Source of the DNA: Candidatus Sulfopaludibacter sp. SbA3
GTDB lineage: Bacteria > Acidobacteriota > Vicinamibacteria > Vicinamibacterales > UBA2999
DNA length: 15,285 nt
Assembly (NCBI GenBank): GCA_945866285.1
Contig: CAMBHC010000023.1
Coordinates: forward strand, 1 to 15,285
Direction: 5' to 3'
Shown one piece after another: positions 1 to 6,347 of the stretch. Made by a program: the position numbers and the translations under genes. Within the stretch, counting starts at the first letter, position 1. Each line of letters opens with the position of its first letter. A model generated the notes under the pieces. It saw nothing but the letters and a program-made list of their open reading frames with translations, searched no databases and was not told the DNA's origin.

Positions 1-156
1 ACCGGCCTGGGCATGAACCTGCTCGATAATCAGGACCTCGAAGCCGTCGCGGTGATGGCGGCCAAACACAATCGCTGGGTGTTCATGCTGACCATCGCGC
101 CGCTGGCGGTGAAGGGCGGCACAGGTTCGCCGGCCAACATCATCGCCACGTTCTAG
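1..156 (+). CDS. C-terminal fragment of a probable cyclase-family (kynurenine formamidase-like) hydrolase
   Basis: Frame 1 is open from the left edge to a TAG at 154-156, giving the last 51 residues of a protein that starts outside the window. Readable pieces are GMNLLDNQDLEAVA, then a Trp-containing strand (NRWVFMLTIAPLAV) and the end GGTGSPANIIATF. In the putative cyclase family (PF04199), metal-dependent amidohydrolases related to kynurenine formamidase, the C-terminus typically reads 'LENLDLEAL ... F.APLPV.GGTGSP.NP.A', which is why I assign it there. The metal-binding N-terminal part is outside the window, so catalytic residues cannot be checked and the substrate is unknown. It is on the same strand as the VKOR gene, 56 bp upstream of it. 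Family assignment is from remembered motif similarity only. Confidence 0.5.
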   Translation, partial: TGLGMNLLDNQDLEAVAVMAAKHNRWVFMLTIAPLAVKGGTGSPANIIATF

Positions 157-212
157 TTGACCGCGAACGGAAATTCCGCCAGATAACCTGGCGTCTTGAG
201 GTAGAGAATCGA

Positions 213-1106
213 ATGGGTCGAAAAGCCAAGGGTATGAGAGCGGCCACCGCGGACATCTCCGGTTCGTTCCGGCAGACACCCAATTGGCCGTTGCTGGCGC
301 TTAGCCTGGTCGGCGTGGCGCTGGCCGGTTACTTGTCGTGGACCGCCTTGACGGCCACGGCCGTGCAAGGCTGCGCCGAGGGCGGTGGTTGCGACGCGGT
401 GCTGTCGAGCCGATGGGCCACGCTACTGGGCGTGCCGACGGCGGTGTGGGGCTTACTGACGTACCTCGCGCTGGCGGGCACCGCGTTCATCCGGCGAGCC
501 GAGACGCAGTGGCGGATGGCCTGGACCATCGCCTTCTTTGGCGCGCTCTACAGCGTGTACCTGACGACGATTTCCCTCACCATCCTCGGCGCGACGTGCC
601 CGTATTGCCTGACGAGTCTGGCGCTGATGACGTCGACCCTGGTCGTCGTCACCTTGCAGCGGCCATTCACCATGCGCGGGTTCTCCTGGCAGCGATGGTT
701 GACGTGGCGGGGTGCGATTTCCGCCGCGATGATTGTGTTCCTGCACCTGAACTACATCGGAGTCGTGGGCCGCGTGCCGGGAGTCGAGGATCCGATGTCC
801 CGCGCCCTGGCCATCCACTTGTCCAAGAGCGGCGTGGTCATGTACGGTGCCCACTGGTGCGACCACTGCCGGCAACAGAAAGAGCTCTTCGGCGAGGCCG
901 CGAAGCGTCTCCCGTATATCGAGTGCAGCACGGGGGCACAGGGCACGCCGCAGACGACGGAATGCAGTAGCCGAGGGATCAAGACCTACCCGACGTGGTT
1001 CATCAACGGCCAGCGCTACGAGGAGGTCATGACGCAGACACGGCTGGCCCAACTCACCGGCTTTCAGCCGCCGGCGGCGCCAACCTCTGGCGGTGCCCAA
1101 CCGTAG
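213..1106 (+). CDS. VKOR-thioredoxin fusion, disulfide bond formation membrane protein
   Basis: 297-aa membrane protein predicted to oxidise cysteines in exported proteins and pass the electrons to quinone, joining DsbB-like and DsbA-like roles in one chain. Residues about 25-190 form the vitamin K epoxide reductase domain of four or five membrane helices: loop cysteines C54 and C60 followed by a conserved Ser (about 66), and the quinone-proximal CPYC motif (C129, C132). Residues about 200-285 are a thioredoxin-like domain with WCDHC (C216, C219), a second pair C238/C251, and the cis-Pro in TYPTW (P260). The spacing of the last four cysteines (3, 19, 13) matches the cyanobacterial VKOR-Trx fusion as I remember it. 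ATG 213 follows a TTGAGG-type ribosome site at about 196-201; ATG 234 (residue 8) is a possible alternative. It ends 24 bp from the convergent WYL gene. Confidence 0.9.
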   Translation: MGRKAKGMRAATADISGSFRQTPNWPLLALSLVGVALAGYLSWTALTATAVQGCAEGGGCDAVLSSRWATLLGVPTAVWGLLTYLALAGTAFIRRAETQWRMAWTIAFFGALYSVYLTTISLTILGATCPYCLTSLALMTSTLVVVTLQRPFTMRGFSWQRWLTWRGAISAAMIVFLHLNYIGVVGRVPGVEDPMSRALAIHLSKSGVVMYGAHWCDHCRQQKELFGEAAKRLPYIECSTGAQGTPQTTECSSRGIKTYPTWFINGQRYEEVMTQTRLAQLTGFQPPAAPTSGGAQP

Positions 1107-1134
1107 GCTGCCCGAATTGGCAGAGGGTCCCTAC
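1101..1134. terminator. Possible weak hairpin between convergent genes
   Basis: The 24-bp gap between the convergent VKOR and WYL genes holds CTGCC (1108-1112) paired with GGCAG (1119-1123) around a 6-nt loop. GTAGG (1103-1107) can pair with CCTAC (about 1129-1133) as an outer stem. There is no T-tract on either side, so a role as a bidirectional terminator is only suggestive. Confidence 0.25.
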
Positions 1135-2126
1135 AAGGTCCTGAGGTAGGTCGCGCGGGCTTCTTCGAGGCTCTCGAGAATGCGGTCAGCGAAGGCCTGC
1201 GGCGTGATCACGCGGGCCGCGGGACCAAAGCCCATCACCCACGCCTGCAGTTCCCAATCAAGCACGACGTTCAGCGTGAGGCGAATGCGGCCATCGGCTC
1301 GCTCCTCGATCGCCTGCGAGGCATGCCATTGGCGCTCGCGCACGTACGGCGCTTCGGCGGCATTGAACTCGACCACGACGGTCTCTGGTGTCCCCGAGAA
1401 GGCGCCGAGGGAGTGCGGAAAGACATCGGCGGGGGAGTCGGCCACCGGGCTGAAGCTCTCCTCAAGTGCCACCGCCTGCTCGATGCGCTGCACCGCGAAG
1501 GTCCGCATCTCCGCGTAGTCCGGCACAAACGCTTGCAAGTACAAGCCGCCCTGCGCATATGCCAGGCGATAGGGTTCGACGATGTAGTCCTTGAGCTTCT
1601 TGCTGGAGAAGGAGTGATAGCGCATGCGCACGCGACGGCGGCCGAGAATCGCCGACATCAGCGTGTCCACGGCCTTTGACGAGCTGCCGGCGAACGGCCG
1701 CGAGCTGTGCTCCTTGGCGCCAAGCGCGTCCGGCAGGCTCTCGATGAACTTCCACAACGAGGGCGGCAGCGCTTCGTACAACTTGTCGAAGGCAGAGGCC
1801 AGGCTGTCCTGGAACGGTCCGCCGGTCACCGCCGACAGCACCGTGCGGCTCAAGTACAGCGCGCACAACTCCGACAGAGAGAACCCCGCCGCCGCCACGC
1901 CCTTGAAGACGTCCCGGTTCAGCGTGAAGGCGGTCTTGCCATCCCGCTTGACGGCCTCGATGGGGAAGCCGGCCTGGGTCAGCGCGTCGAGGTCACGACG
2001 GATGGTCCGCTCCGAGACCCCCTCGCCGGCCACGTCCTGGGCCTCGGCCAAGGTCAGGCCCCTGGCTCGTCCCTCCAGGGTCAGCAGGATCCGCCACTGG
2101 CGGACTATTTCGGTGTGACGTTCCAT
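1131..2126 (-). CDS. HTH/WYL-domain transcriptional regulator (YafY/DeoR-like)
   Basis: 331-aa cytoplasmic DNA-binding protein. Residues about 8-70 form a winged helix-turn-helix of the DeoR/HTH_11 type with recognition helix SERTIRRDLDAL (38-49) and the wing GFPIEAVKRDGKTAFTL. Residues about 150-220 are the WYL domain: the LYLQAF strand (195-200) occupies the W-Y-L position, preceded by VEPYRLAY and followed by RTFAVQRI. A C-terminal WCX extension (about 230-325) completes the usual architecture and length. WYL domains sense ligands, often nucleic acids or nucleotides, and occur in DNA-damage, defence and metabolic regulators. The target is not evident; the divergent zinc-ribbon gene 179 bp away is the natural candidate. 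ATG 2126 is preceded by AAGG only 2 nt away, a poorly spaced ribosome site. Confidence 0.88.
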   Translation of the reverse strand: MERHTEIVRQWRILLTLEGRARGLTLAEAQDVAGEGVSERTIRRDLDALTQAGFPIEAVKRDGKTAFTLNRDVFKGVAAAGFSLSELCALYLSRTVLSAVTGGPFQDSLASAFDKLYEALPPSLWKFIESLPDALGAKEHSSRPFAGSSSKAVDTLMSAILGRRRVRMRYHSFSSKKLKDYIVEPYRLAYAQGGLYLQAFVPDYAEMRTFAVQRIEQAVALEESFSPVADSPADVFPHSLGAFSGTPETVVVEFNAAEAPYVRERQWHASQAIEERADGRIRLTLNVVLDWELQAWVMGFGPAARVITPQAFADRILESLEEARATYLRTL

Positions 2127-2305
2127 GGCCTTAGTCGTAGAGGCGTGTCGTCAGACCCGCCTGCGGTAATGCTTGAACTTCGGCAGGTGGCACGCTGTAT
2201 GCATAGCAGGCAGCTGTGTGCAAGTTGATGAAACTTCGTCGCGCCAATGCGCGACGGGAAACCCAGCTGACCTGATCTGTCACGCGCAACCCATAAGGTG
2301 TCGTT
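2127..2305. promoter_or_regulatory. Divergent intergenic region with a degenerate palindrome and candidate leader hairpins
   Basis: This 179-bp gap separates the WYL regulator from the zinc-ribbon gene. A degenerate copy of the GC palindrome lies at 2141-2162. On the plus strand TTGAAC (2173-2178) lies 19 nt before TATGCA (2198-2203), or 16 nt before CTGTAT; both are weak promoter candidates. Downstream of them, and so within the putative leader, are three consecutive potential hairpins: AAGTT/AACTT (2222-2236), CGTCGCGC/GCGCGACG with loop CAAT (2237-2256), and GGG-AAA-CCC (2256-2264, sharing one G with the previous stem). I could not match the arrangement to a known riboswitch. Regulator-binding sites for the WYL protein would be expected here but none is obvious. 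Confidence 0.35.
2141..2162. repeat. Degenerate copy of the GC-rich palindromic repeat
   Basis: A 22-nt segment of the same length and alignment as the copy at 9381-9402. The right arm AGACCCGCCT is identical; the left arm AGGCGTGTCG differs from AGGCGGGTCT at two positions, so the stem has two mismatches. It continues into TGCGG, as does the copy at 2614. It lies 15 bp upstream of the WYL start codon. It is either a decayed member of the family or part of the regulator's promoter. Confidence 0.5.
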
Positions 2306-2563
2306 ATGACGATTCGCATTCGCTTCCGCCGACCCGCTCCCGCCGCCAAGAAGGTTTGCCAGCACTGTGAGAACCGCCGCAGCCTGTTCCGCCAGGAGGG
2401 CATTGCCAAGTGGGCGCCCTACTACGCGCTCTGCTACAAGTGCTACCAGCGCTACGTCACTCGCGCCCAGGCGACACCGGTACAGCGGGACGCAGCGGCC
2501 ATTGCCGCCCGTCCCCCTCGTAAAATACTCGCTCTAGAAACAGGCCTGATGACGGCGCAGTGA
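2306..2563 (+). CDS. Small zinc-ribbon hypothetical protein (two CxxC motifs)
   Basis: 85-aa protein, strongly basic at the N-terminus (residues 1-16 contain five Arg and two Lys), with two CxxC knuckles: CQHC (C18, C21) and CYKC (C43, C46), 21 residues apart. This is the layout of a four-cysteine zinc ribbon. The core ends near residue 52; residues 53-85 are Ala/Arg-rich and probably disordered. AAGGTG (about 2294-2299) lies well placed before ATG 2306. The last 107 bp overlap the 3' end of truA on the other strand, and an 8-bp hairpin (2573-2590) follows 9 nt after the stop. I do not recognise a named family. Nucleic-acid binding is a reasonable guess from the charge and the zinc ribbon, and its position opposite a WYL regulator hints that the regulator may control it. 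Confidence 0.7.
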   Translation: MTIRIRFRRPAPAAKKVCQHCENRRSLFRQEGIAKWAPYYALCYKCYQRYVTRAQATPVQRDAAAIAARPPRKILALETGLMTAQ

Positions 2564-3296
2564 GCTCCGCCGGTGTCGGCTTGCCGACACGCGGTGTCGA
2601 CTTCGCATGTAGCGGCGGGCCTTCAGGCCCGCCTGCGGCAAGGAGGCGGTCGATGTCCTCAACGTCCATCCCGCCCTTGCCGATCGCCGCCAGCACGCCG
2701 ACCATGCGCCGCACCATCTTCCAGATGAAGTGCGAGCCGGTCACGCGGATCAGGATGAGGTCACCGTCCTCGATGAGGGTCACCTCGTCCACCAGGACTT
2801 CGGTCGACTTTTCATCTGGGTCATCGTCGCTGAAGGCCTGGAAGTCGTGCATCCCCGTGAGCCGGGCCGCAGCGGCCTGCATGCGGGCCAGGTCGAGCGG
2901 CTCGCGTACCCACCACACGAACGGCTTGGCGAACGCGCTGCGCCGGCGCGACAGCTGATACAGGTAGCTGCGCGCCACCGCGCTGTGCCGCGCGTGGAAG
3001 CGATGCGCCACCGTATCAACGGCGAGGATGTGAATGTCTGCCGGCAGCGCGTCGTTGATGCCGCGGCGGATGGTTTCCGCCGGTAACGGCTTGCGCATCT
3101 CCAGGTGAGCCACCTGGTGCAACGCGTGCACCCCGGCGTCGGTACGGCCCGAGCCGTAGAACTCGAACGTGTTGTCGCGCGTCAGGTCGCTGATCGCCCG
3201 TTCGATCTCACCTTGGATGGTCTTGGCGTTCTTCTGCTTTTGCCAGCCGCTATAGCGCGTCCCCGCGTATTCAATCGTGAGCTTGTATCTCGGCAC
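2457..3296 (-). CDS. truA: tRNA pseudouridine(38-40) synthase TruA, with a repeat-derived insertion
   Basis: 279-aa enzyme that isomerises uridines 38-40 in the tRNA anticodon stem. The catalytic block YGSGRTDAGVHALHQVAH is present with the nucleophile at D53; other family landmarks are MPRYKLTIEYAGTRYSGWQ at the start, RHSAVARSYLYQL (103-115), DFQAFSDDD (151-159), GSHFIWKMVRRMVG (187-200) and GLFLERVFY (251-259). The linker between LLAA (218-221) and LTAPSSGLF is about 16 residues longer than the short RDRxxAxPTAP linker I expect; residues 222-228 (GGPEGPP) are encoded by a perfect GC palindrome and 234-242 by a second hairpin. The C-terminus also runs about 20 residues past the conserved core. 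It is convergent with and overlaps the zinc-ribbon gene, and starts 21 bp from divergent ridA. Confidence 0.95.
   Translation of the reverse strand: MPRYKLTIEYAGTRYSGWQKQKNAKTIQGEIERAISDLTRDNTFEFYGSGRTDAGVHALHQVAHLEMRKPLPAETIRRGINDALPADIHILAVDTVAHRFHARHSAVARSYLYQLSRRRSAFAKPFVWWVREPLDLARMQAAAARLTGMHDFQAFSDDDPDEKSTEVLVDEVTLIEDGDLILIRVTGSHFIWKMVRRMVGVLAAIGKGGMDVEDIDRLLAAGGPEGPPLHAKSTPRVGKPTPAELTAPSSGLFLERVFYEGDGRQWPLRPAVPVSPGRE
2573..2590. repeat. Perfect 8-bp inverted repeat inside truA
   Basis: GTGTCGGC-TT-GCCGACAC forms an 8-bp stem with a 2-nt loop. It lies inside truA, coding for residues in the linker before LTAPSSGLF, and just downstream of the zinc-ribbon stop on the other strand. A third, imperfect arm (GTGTCGAC, 2594-2601) follows, so alternative pairings are possible. 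It appears to belong to the same inserted segment as the palindrome at 2614-2633. Confidence 0.6.
2614..2633. repeat. GC-rich palindromic repeat, copy inside truA
   Basis: GGCGGGCCTTCAGGCCCGCC: two perfect 9-bp arms around TC. It shares the 23-nt block GGCGGGYCTTYAGRCCCGCCTGC with the intergenic copy at 9380-9403. The arms differ at one pair, C-G here and T-A there, so both copies remain fully self-complementary. It reads through truA in frame, encoding GGPEGPP. Confidence 0.8.
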
Positions 3297-3306
3297 GAGC
3301 CTTTAT

Positions 3307-3312
3307 GATAAT
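3307..3312 (+). promoter_or_regulatory. Candidate ridA -10 element, leaderless arrangement
   Basis: GATAAT ends 5 nt before ridA ATG 3318, with TTGTAT (3283-3288) 18 nt upstream as a -35 candidate. A start 6-7 nt after the -10 would fall on the A of the ATG, and there is no Shine-Dalgarno sequence in the 21-bp gap. TATGAT at 3304-3309 is an overlapping alternative. Confidence 0.45.
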
Positions 3313-3317
3313 GCCGC

Positions 3318-3707
3318 ATGTCGATTCACAAGCCGGTTCATGCAGCCAATCTTCCGAAACCTGTCGGCCCCTACTCGCCGGGGATGAATTTCGAGCGCCT
3401 GATCTTCGTCTCGGGCCAGGGTGCCACCGATCCAGCCACTGGCGAGCTGGCCGGCACCGACGTCGAGACCCAGACCGAGCAGTGCCTCAAGAACCTGCAC
3501 GCCATCCTCAAGGCTGGGGGATCCGACCTGCAGCACGTGCTGCGCTGCGGCGTCTTCCTGCTCGACATGAAGGAATTTCAGCAGATGAACGGGGTCTACG
3601 CCCGGGTGTTCGGCGAGCACCGACCGGCGCGCACGACGATTCAGGCGGCCGGCCTCCCGGGCGTCGGGCTGCGGGTGGAGATCGACTGCATCGCCTACGT
3701 CCCGTAG
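3318..3707 (+). CDS. ridA: RidA family reactive enamine/imine deaminase
   Basis: 129-aa protein of the YjgF/YER057c/UK114 family. RidA hydrolyses 2-aminoacrylate and related imines released by PLP enzymes, protecting other PLP enzymes from damage; it works as a cytoplasmic homotrimer. Key features are GPYSPG (17-22), the catalytic Arg in HRPARTTIQ (R105, the E. coli numbering) and the conserved acidic residue in RVEIDCIAYVP (E121). Length is standard for the family. It diverges from truA with a 21-bp gap and no ribosome site, and ends 25 bp from the convergent qmcA gene. Members without the Arg are not deaminases; this one keeps it. Confidence 0.93.
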   Translation: MSIHKPVHAANLPKPVGPYSPGMNFERLIFVSGQGATDPATGELAGTDVETQTEQCLKNLHAILKAGGSDLQHVLRCGVFLLDMKEFQQMNGVYARVFGEHRPARTTIQAAGLPGVGLRVEIDCIAYVP

Positions 3708-3732
3708 GGACGGCGTTCGTGTTCCTGCAGCG

Positions 3733-4653
3733 CTACTTCTTAACCTGGTTCACGACATTCATGGCCGTCGTGATCATGGACGCGACGTCGCCGAGATTCG
3801 ACGGCAGGATGATGGTGTCGGCGTTGTTGATCACCTTGCCGAACTCGGCGATGTACTGCTCGGCCACCTTCAACTGAATGGCCTCGGCGCCGCCGGGCGC
3901 GCGCGTGGCTTCGGCAACCCGCTTGATGCCCTCGGCATTCGCGGTGGCCACGGCCAGGATGGCCGACGCCTGGCCTTCGGCCTCGTTGATCTGCTGCTGG
4001 CGGCGGGCTTCTGACGCCTTGATGACCTGCTGCTTCTCGCCCTCGGCCGAGTTGATGGCGGCATCGCGCTGGCCCTCGGACGTCAGAATCACGGCGCGCT
4101 TCTCGCGCTCGGCGCGCATCTGCTTTTCCATGGCCGCCAGGATGTCGGCCGGCGGCGTGATGCTCTTCACTTCATACCGCAGCACCTTCACACCCCAGGG
4201 CTCGGTGGCCTTGTCGAGTTCCGCGACGACCGAGATGTTGATGTTCGTGCGCTCTTCAAACGTGCGGTCCAGATCGATCTTGCCGACTTCACTCCGCAGC
4301 GTCGTCTGCGCCAACTGCGAGATGGCAAACATGTAGTCGGTGATGCCATACGACGTGCGCTCGGGGTTCAGCACCTTGAGGTAGAGCACGCCATCGACCT
4401 GCACCTGCACGTTGTCGCGCGTGATGCAGATCTGCGCTGGAATATCGAGCGCCATTTCCTTGAGCGAGTGCCGGTAGCGAATGACGTCGATGAACGGCAC
4501 CAGGATGTGGAAACCGGCATCCCGGACACCGGCAAAGCGGCCCAGCCGTTCAACCACAAACGCACTTTGTTGCGGAACGACGATCGCGGTCTTCGCCAGG
4601 ATAACCAGCGTGATGATCGCGAGCAGGATGATGACGAACAGTCCGCCTTCCAT
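3733..4653 (-). CDS. qmcA: SPFH/band 7 (stomatin/QmcA-like) membrane protein
   Basis: 306-aa membrane-anchored protein. Residues 1-22 are a hydrophobic N-terminal anchor (GGLFVIILLAIITLVIL), followed by the SPFH domain (about 23-185; VVPQQSAFVVERLGRF, DNVQVQVDGVLYLKV, TFEERTNIN) and an Ala/Glu/Arg-rich coiled coil (about 190-260) with EGEKQQ and EARRQQQ repeats. It ends with a TIILPSNLGDV segment. Such proteins form flotillin-like oligomeric cages or microdomains and often associate with membrane proteases. I place the start at ATG 4653, not the longer frame opening at 4704, because AAGGAG (4661-4666, minus strand) sits 7 nt upstream and the product then begins like E. coli QmcA and has nearly its length. 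It lies downstream of nfeD in the same orientation, the usual partner arrangement. Confidence 0.93.
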   Translation of the reverse strand: MEGGLFVIILLAIITLVILAKTAIVVPQQSAFVVERLGRFAGVRDAGFHILVPFIDVIRYRHSLKEMALDIPAQICITRDNVQVQVDGVLYLKVLNPERTSYGITDYMFAISQLAQTTLRSEVGKIDLDRTFEERTNINISVVAELDKATEPWGVKVLRYEVKSITPPADILAAMEKQMRAEREKRAVILTSEGQRDAAINSAEGEKQQVIKASEARRQQQINEAEGQASAILAVATANAEGIKRVAEATRAPGGAEAIQLKVAEQYIAEFGKVINNADTIILPSNLGDVASMITTAMNVVNQVKK

Positions 4654-4664
4654 TGATGCACTCC

Positions 4665-4685
4665 TTGGGGGCTTGGGGGCTTGGG
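4665..4685. repeat. 8-bp tandem repeat in the nfeD-qmcA gap
   Basis: TTGGGGGC occurs at 4665-4672 and 4673-4680, followed by TTGGG (4681-4685). On the transcribed strand it reads as CCCCCAAG units running directly into the AAGGAG ribosome site of qmcA. A copy-number change would alter the leader without moving the ribosome site relative to the ATG. Confidence 0.6.
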
Positions 4686-4722
4686 AACGAAGCCAGGCCC
4701 ACAAGCGTCAGCCGGTAATTAC

Positions 4723-5151
4723 TTATTCAGGGACGACGGTCAACAGCAGGCCGTCAATGCCGGCCACGCGCGCGCGCTGGCCCACGGTCAGCGTCACGTC
4801 GCTGGTGTTCCGCGCACTCCACGATGCGCCGCGCACTTCGACGCGGCCCACCAGCCCGGGCTGCAGGCTTTCCTGGACGACCGCGAGCACACCGATAAAC
4901 GAATCGATCGCGGGAGGAGGGGGCGGTTGCAGGCTGGTCTTCAGCCGCCCACGGAAGATTAGCACCGATGACACCGAGAGCACACTGAACCACAGGCCCT
5001 GCATGGCGAGGGACGTGACGATGTCGAACCGGGCGAGGACGCCGACGGCCAGTGCACCGATGCCGAAGAAGATGATGAAGAAGCCGCTGGGAGTGACCAG
5101 CTCGGCCACCACCAACGTCAATCCGCCAGCGATCCACAGCCACCATTCCAT
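4723..5151 (-). CDS. nfeD: NfeD-like membrane protein (short form)
   Basis: 142-aa protein. Residues 1-70 hold two to three hydrophobic helices (WWLWIAGGLTLVVAE, GFFIIFFGIGALAVGVLA, GLWFSVLSVSSVLIF), a proline run (QPPPPP, about 75-80) links to a C-terminal OB-fold (about 83-142: GLVGRVEVRGASWSAR, VGQRARVAGIDGLLLTV). This is the short NfeD type without the ClpP-like protease domain. NfeD partners SPFH proteins, and qmcA follows 69 bp downstream on the same strand, so the two probably form an operon. The start at ATG 5151 gives the family's hydrophobic N-terminus; the frame stays open to 5220 but the extra residues (Pro/Arg-rich) are not family-like. A perfect TATAAT lies 6 nt upstream. Confidence 0.88.
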   Translation of the reverse strand: MEWWLWIAGGLTLVVAELVTPSGFFIIFFGIGALAVGVLARFDIVTSLAMQGLWFSVLSVSSVLIFRGRLKTSLQPPPPPAIDSFIGVLAVVQESLQPGLVGRVEVRGASWSARNTSDVTLTVGQRARVAGIDGLLLTVVPE

Positions 5152-5157
5152 ATTGGG

Positions 5158-5163
5158 ATTATA
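5158..5163 (-). promoter_or_regulatory. -10 element TATAAT for nfeD-qmcA
   Basis: On the minus strand a consensus TATAAT is separated from the nfeD ATG (5151) by only 6 nt, so transcription would start at or within a base of the A of the ATG. No Shine-Dalgarno sequence is present. The -35 region at 17-18 nt spacing (TCATAC/ATCATA) is poor. Confidence 0.5.
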
Positions 5164-5197
5164 GCCAGATCGACGGTCGGGTATGATCGGAGGTTCC

Positions 5198-5938
5198 ATG
5201 CCCTTGATTCTGGTCACCAACGACGATGGAGTGCAGTCGGAGGGGATTCACGCCCTCGCCGAAGCCATGAAATCCCTTGGCGACGTGGTGGTCGTCGGCC
5301 CCCTGCAGGAGGCGAGCGCGATCGGTCATGCGCTGACGCTGCGGCGGCCGCTGCGCATTGAAACTATCCGCGAGGGTGTCTACGCCGTCGACGGGACGCC
5401 GACCGATTGCGTCAACCTGGGGTGCGAGATCATCCTGAGGCGCCTGCCGGACCTGGTGGTGTCTGGGATCAACAAGGGGTGGAACCTGGGCGACGACATC
5501 ACCTACTCGGGCACGGTCGCTGGCGCGCTCGAGGGCGCTCTACTGGGCGCGCCTGGAATTGCCGTGTCGCTGCGGCGCACGCCGACCTACGACTTCGGCC
5601 CGGCTGCCGCCGCCGCGGCCGCCGTGGCGCAGATGGTGCTGTCAAAGGGCATCCCGCCCCGTACGTTTCTCAACATCAACCTGCCGACCGGCACGCCCAA
5701 GGGCCTGCGCGTCACGACACAGGCCAAGCGCAATCACGTCACGCAGATCGATTCGCGCACGGACCCACGGGGCAACCACTACTACTGGATCGACGAGGCC
5801 CTTGATGTGTACCACCCCGACAGCGGCCGGTCGGACTACGAGGCAGTGATGGAAGGGTACGCGTCGGTCACGCCGCTGCAGCCCGACCTGACTGCCTACG
5901 ACATGCTGGAGCGGTTGGCCAAGGACCTTCGGCCTTAA
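5198..5938 (+). CDS. surE: 5'/3'-nucleotidase SurE
   Basis: 246-aa cytoplasmic metal-dependent phosphatase acting on nucleoside 5'- and 3'-monophosphates and short polyphosphate. The N-terminus PLILVTNDDGV carries the metal ligands D9 and D10; further ligands are S40 (QEASAIGH) and N92 (SGINKGWNLG). DGTPTDCV (65-72) and the TYSGTVAGALEG block (102-113) are family signatures. Length is typical. The frame opens at ATG 5183, but ATG 5198 is chosen because GGAGG (5189-5193) lies just upstream and SurE proteins begin close to the NDDG motif. It diverges from nfeD with 46 bp between starts and is followed 111 bp later by tRNA-Pro; no terminator is evident directly after its TAA. Confidence 0.96.
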   Translation: MPLILVTNDDGVQSEGIHALAEAMKSLGDVVVVGPLQEASAIGHALTLRRPLRIETIREGVYAVDGTPTDCVNLGCEIILRRLPDLVVSGINKGWNLGDDITYSGTVAGALEGALLGAPGIAVSLRRTPTYDFGPAAAAAAAVAQMVLSKGIPPRTFLNINLPTGTPKGLRVTTQAKRNHVTQIDSRTDPRGNHYYWIDEALDVYHPDSGRSDYEAVMEGYASVTPLQPDLTAYDMLERLAKDLRP

Positions 5939-6030
5939 TCGTCGAGCCCCAGCGCCCAGCGGATGGCGCCTGTCTGCGCGGGAATTCCTGCAAACAACGA
6001 GTTTTGGTGCATTTTGAGTTCGTGTTGGGT

Positions 6031-6036
6031 TATGCT
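6031..6036 (+). promoter_or_regulatory. Candidate -10 element for tRNA-Pro
   Basis: TATGCT lies 13 nt before the tRNA 5' end, so the transcript would carry about 7 nt of 5' leader for RNase P. The upstream 5939-6030 stretch is locally AT-richer than its surroundings, but no well-spaced -35 hexamer is seen. Confidence 0.35.
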
Positions 6037-6049
6037 CTTTGGACGCCGT

Positions 6050-6126
<77 letters not shown>

Positions 6127-6139
6127 ATTTATCGCAGCA

Positions 6140-6164
6140 AAAGGCTCGGGTATACCGGGCCTTT
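6140..6164 (+). terminator. Hairpin terminator after tRNA-Pro
   Basis: AAAGGCTCGG (6140-6149) pairs with CCGGGCCTTT (6155-6164) through 10 bp including one G-T wobble, around the loop GTATA. The stem starts with As and ends with Ts, 13 nt after the tRNA CCA. There is no long T-tract beyond the stem, so strength is uncertain. The remaining 6165-6347 holds no gene I can support; TATAGT (6327-6332) is a possible -10 for the next gene. Confidence 0.6.
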
Positions 6165-6347
6165 CGCACGTACGGCTGAGCCAGAACCAAGGACCATGCG
6201 CGGCTGGCCGCTCTTGCGATGACGACCGGCGAGGCTTCCGTGTACGACAGGTCCGGACCGGCTACCGCCACCTTCCCCTGAGCACGTTCGACCACAGTCT
6301 TGCGAAGCATGACGGTGCTGAAAAGCTATAGTCTGCTGTAGCCCTCG

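Noticed and set aside
213..2126. VKOR and WYL genes as parts of a defence island
   Set aside because: WYL regulators can mark defence loci, but no nuclease, methylase, retron, Abi or toxin-antitoxin gene lies nearby; the surroundings are housekeeping genes.
5183..5197. Upstream ATG for surE
   Set aside because: The strong GGAGG at 5189-5193 would be inside the coding region; ATG 5198 gives the standard SurE N-terminus.
6165..6310. Protein-like minus-strand stretch beginning MLRKTVVERAQGK upstream of the tRNA-Pro terminator
   Set aside because: No ribosome site or recognisable family, and the frame continues directly through the terminator and tRNA. It could be a gene remnant but cannot be supported.
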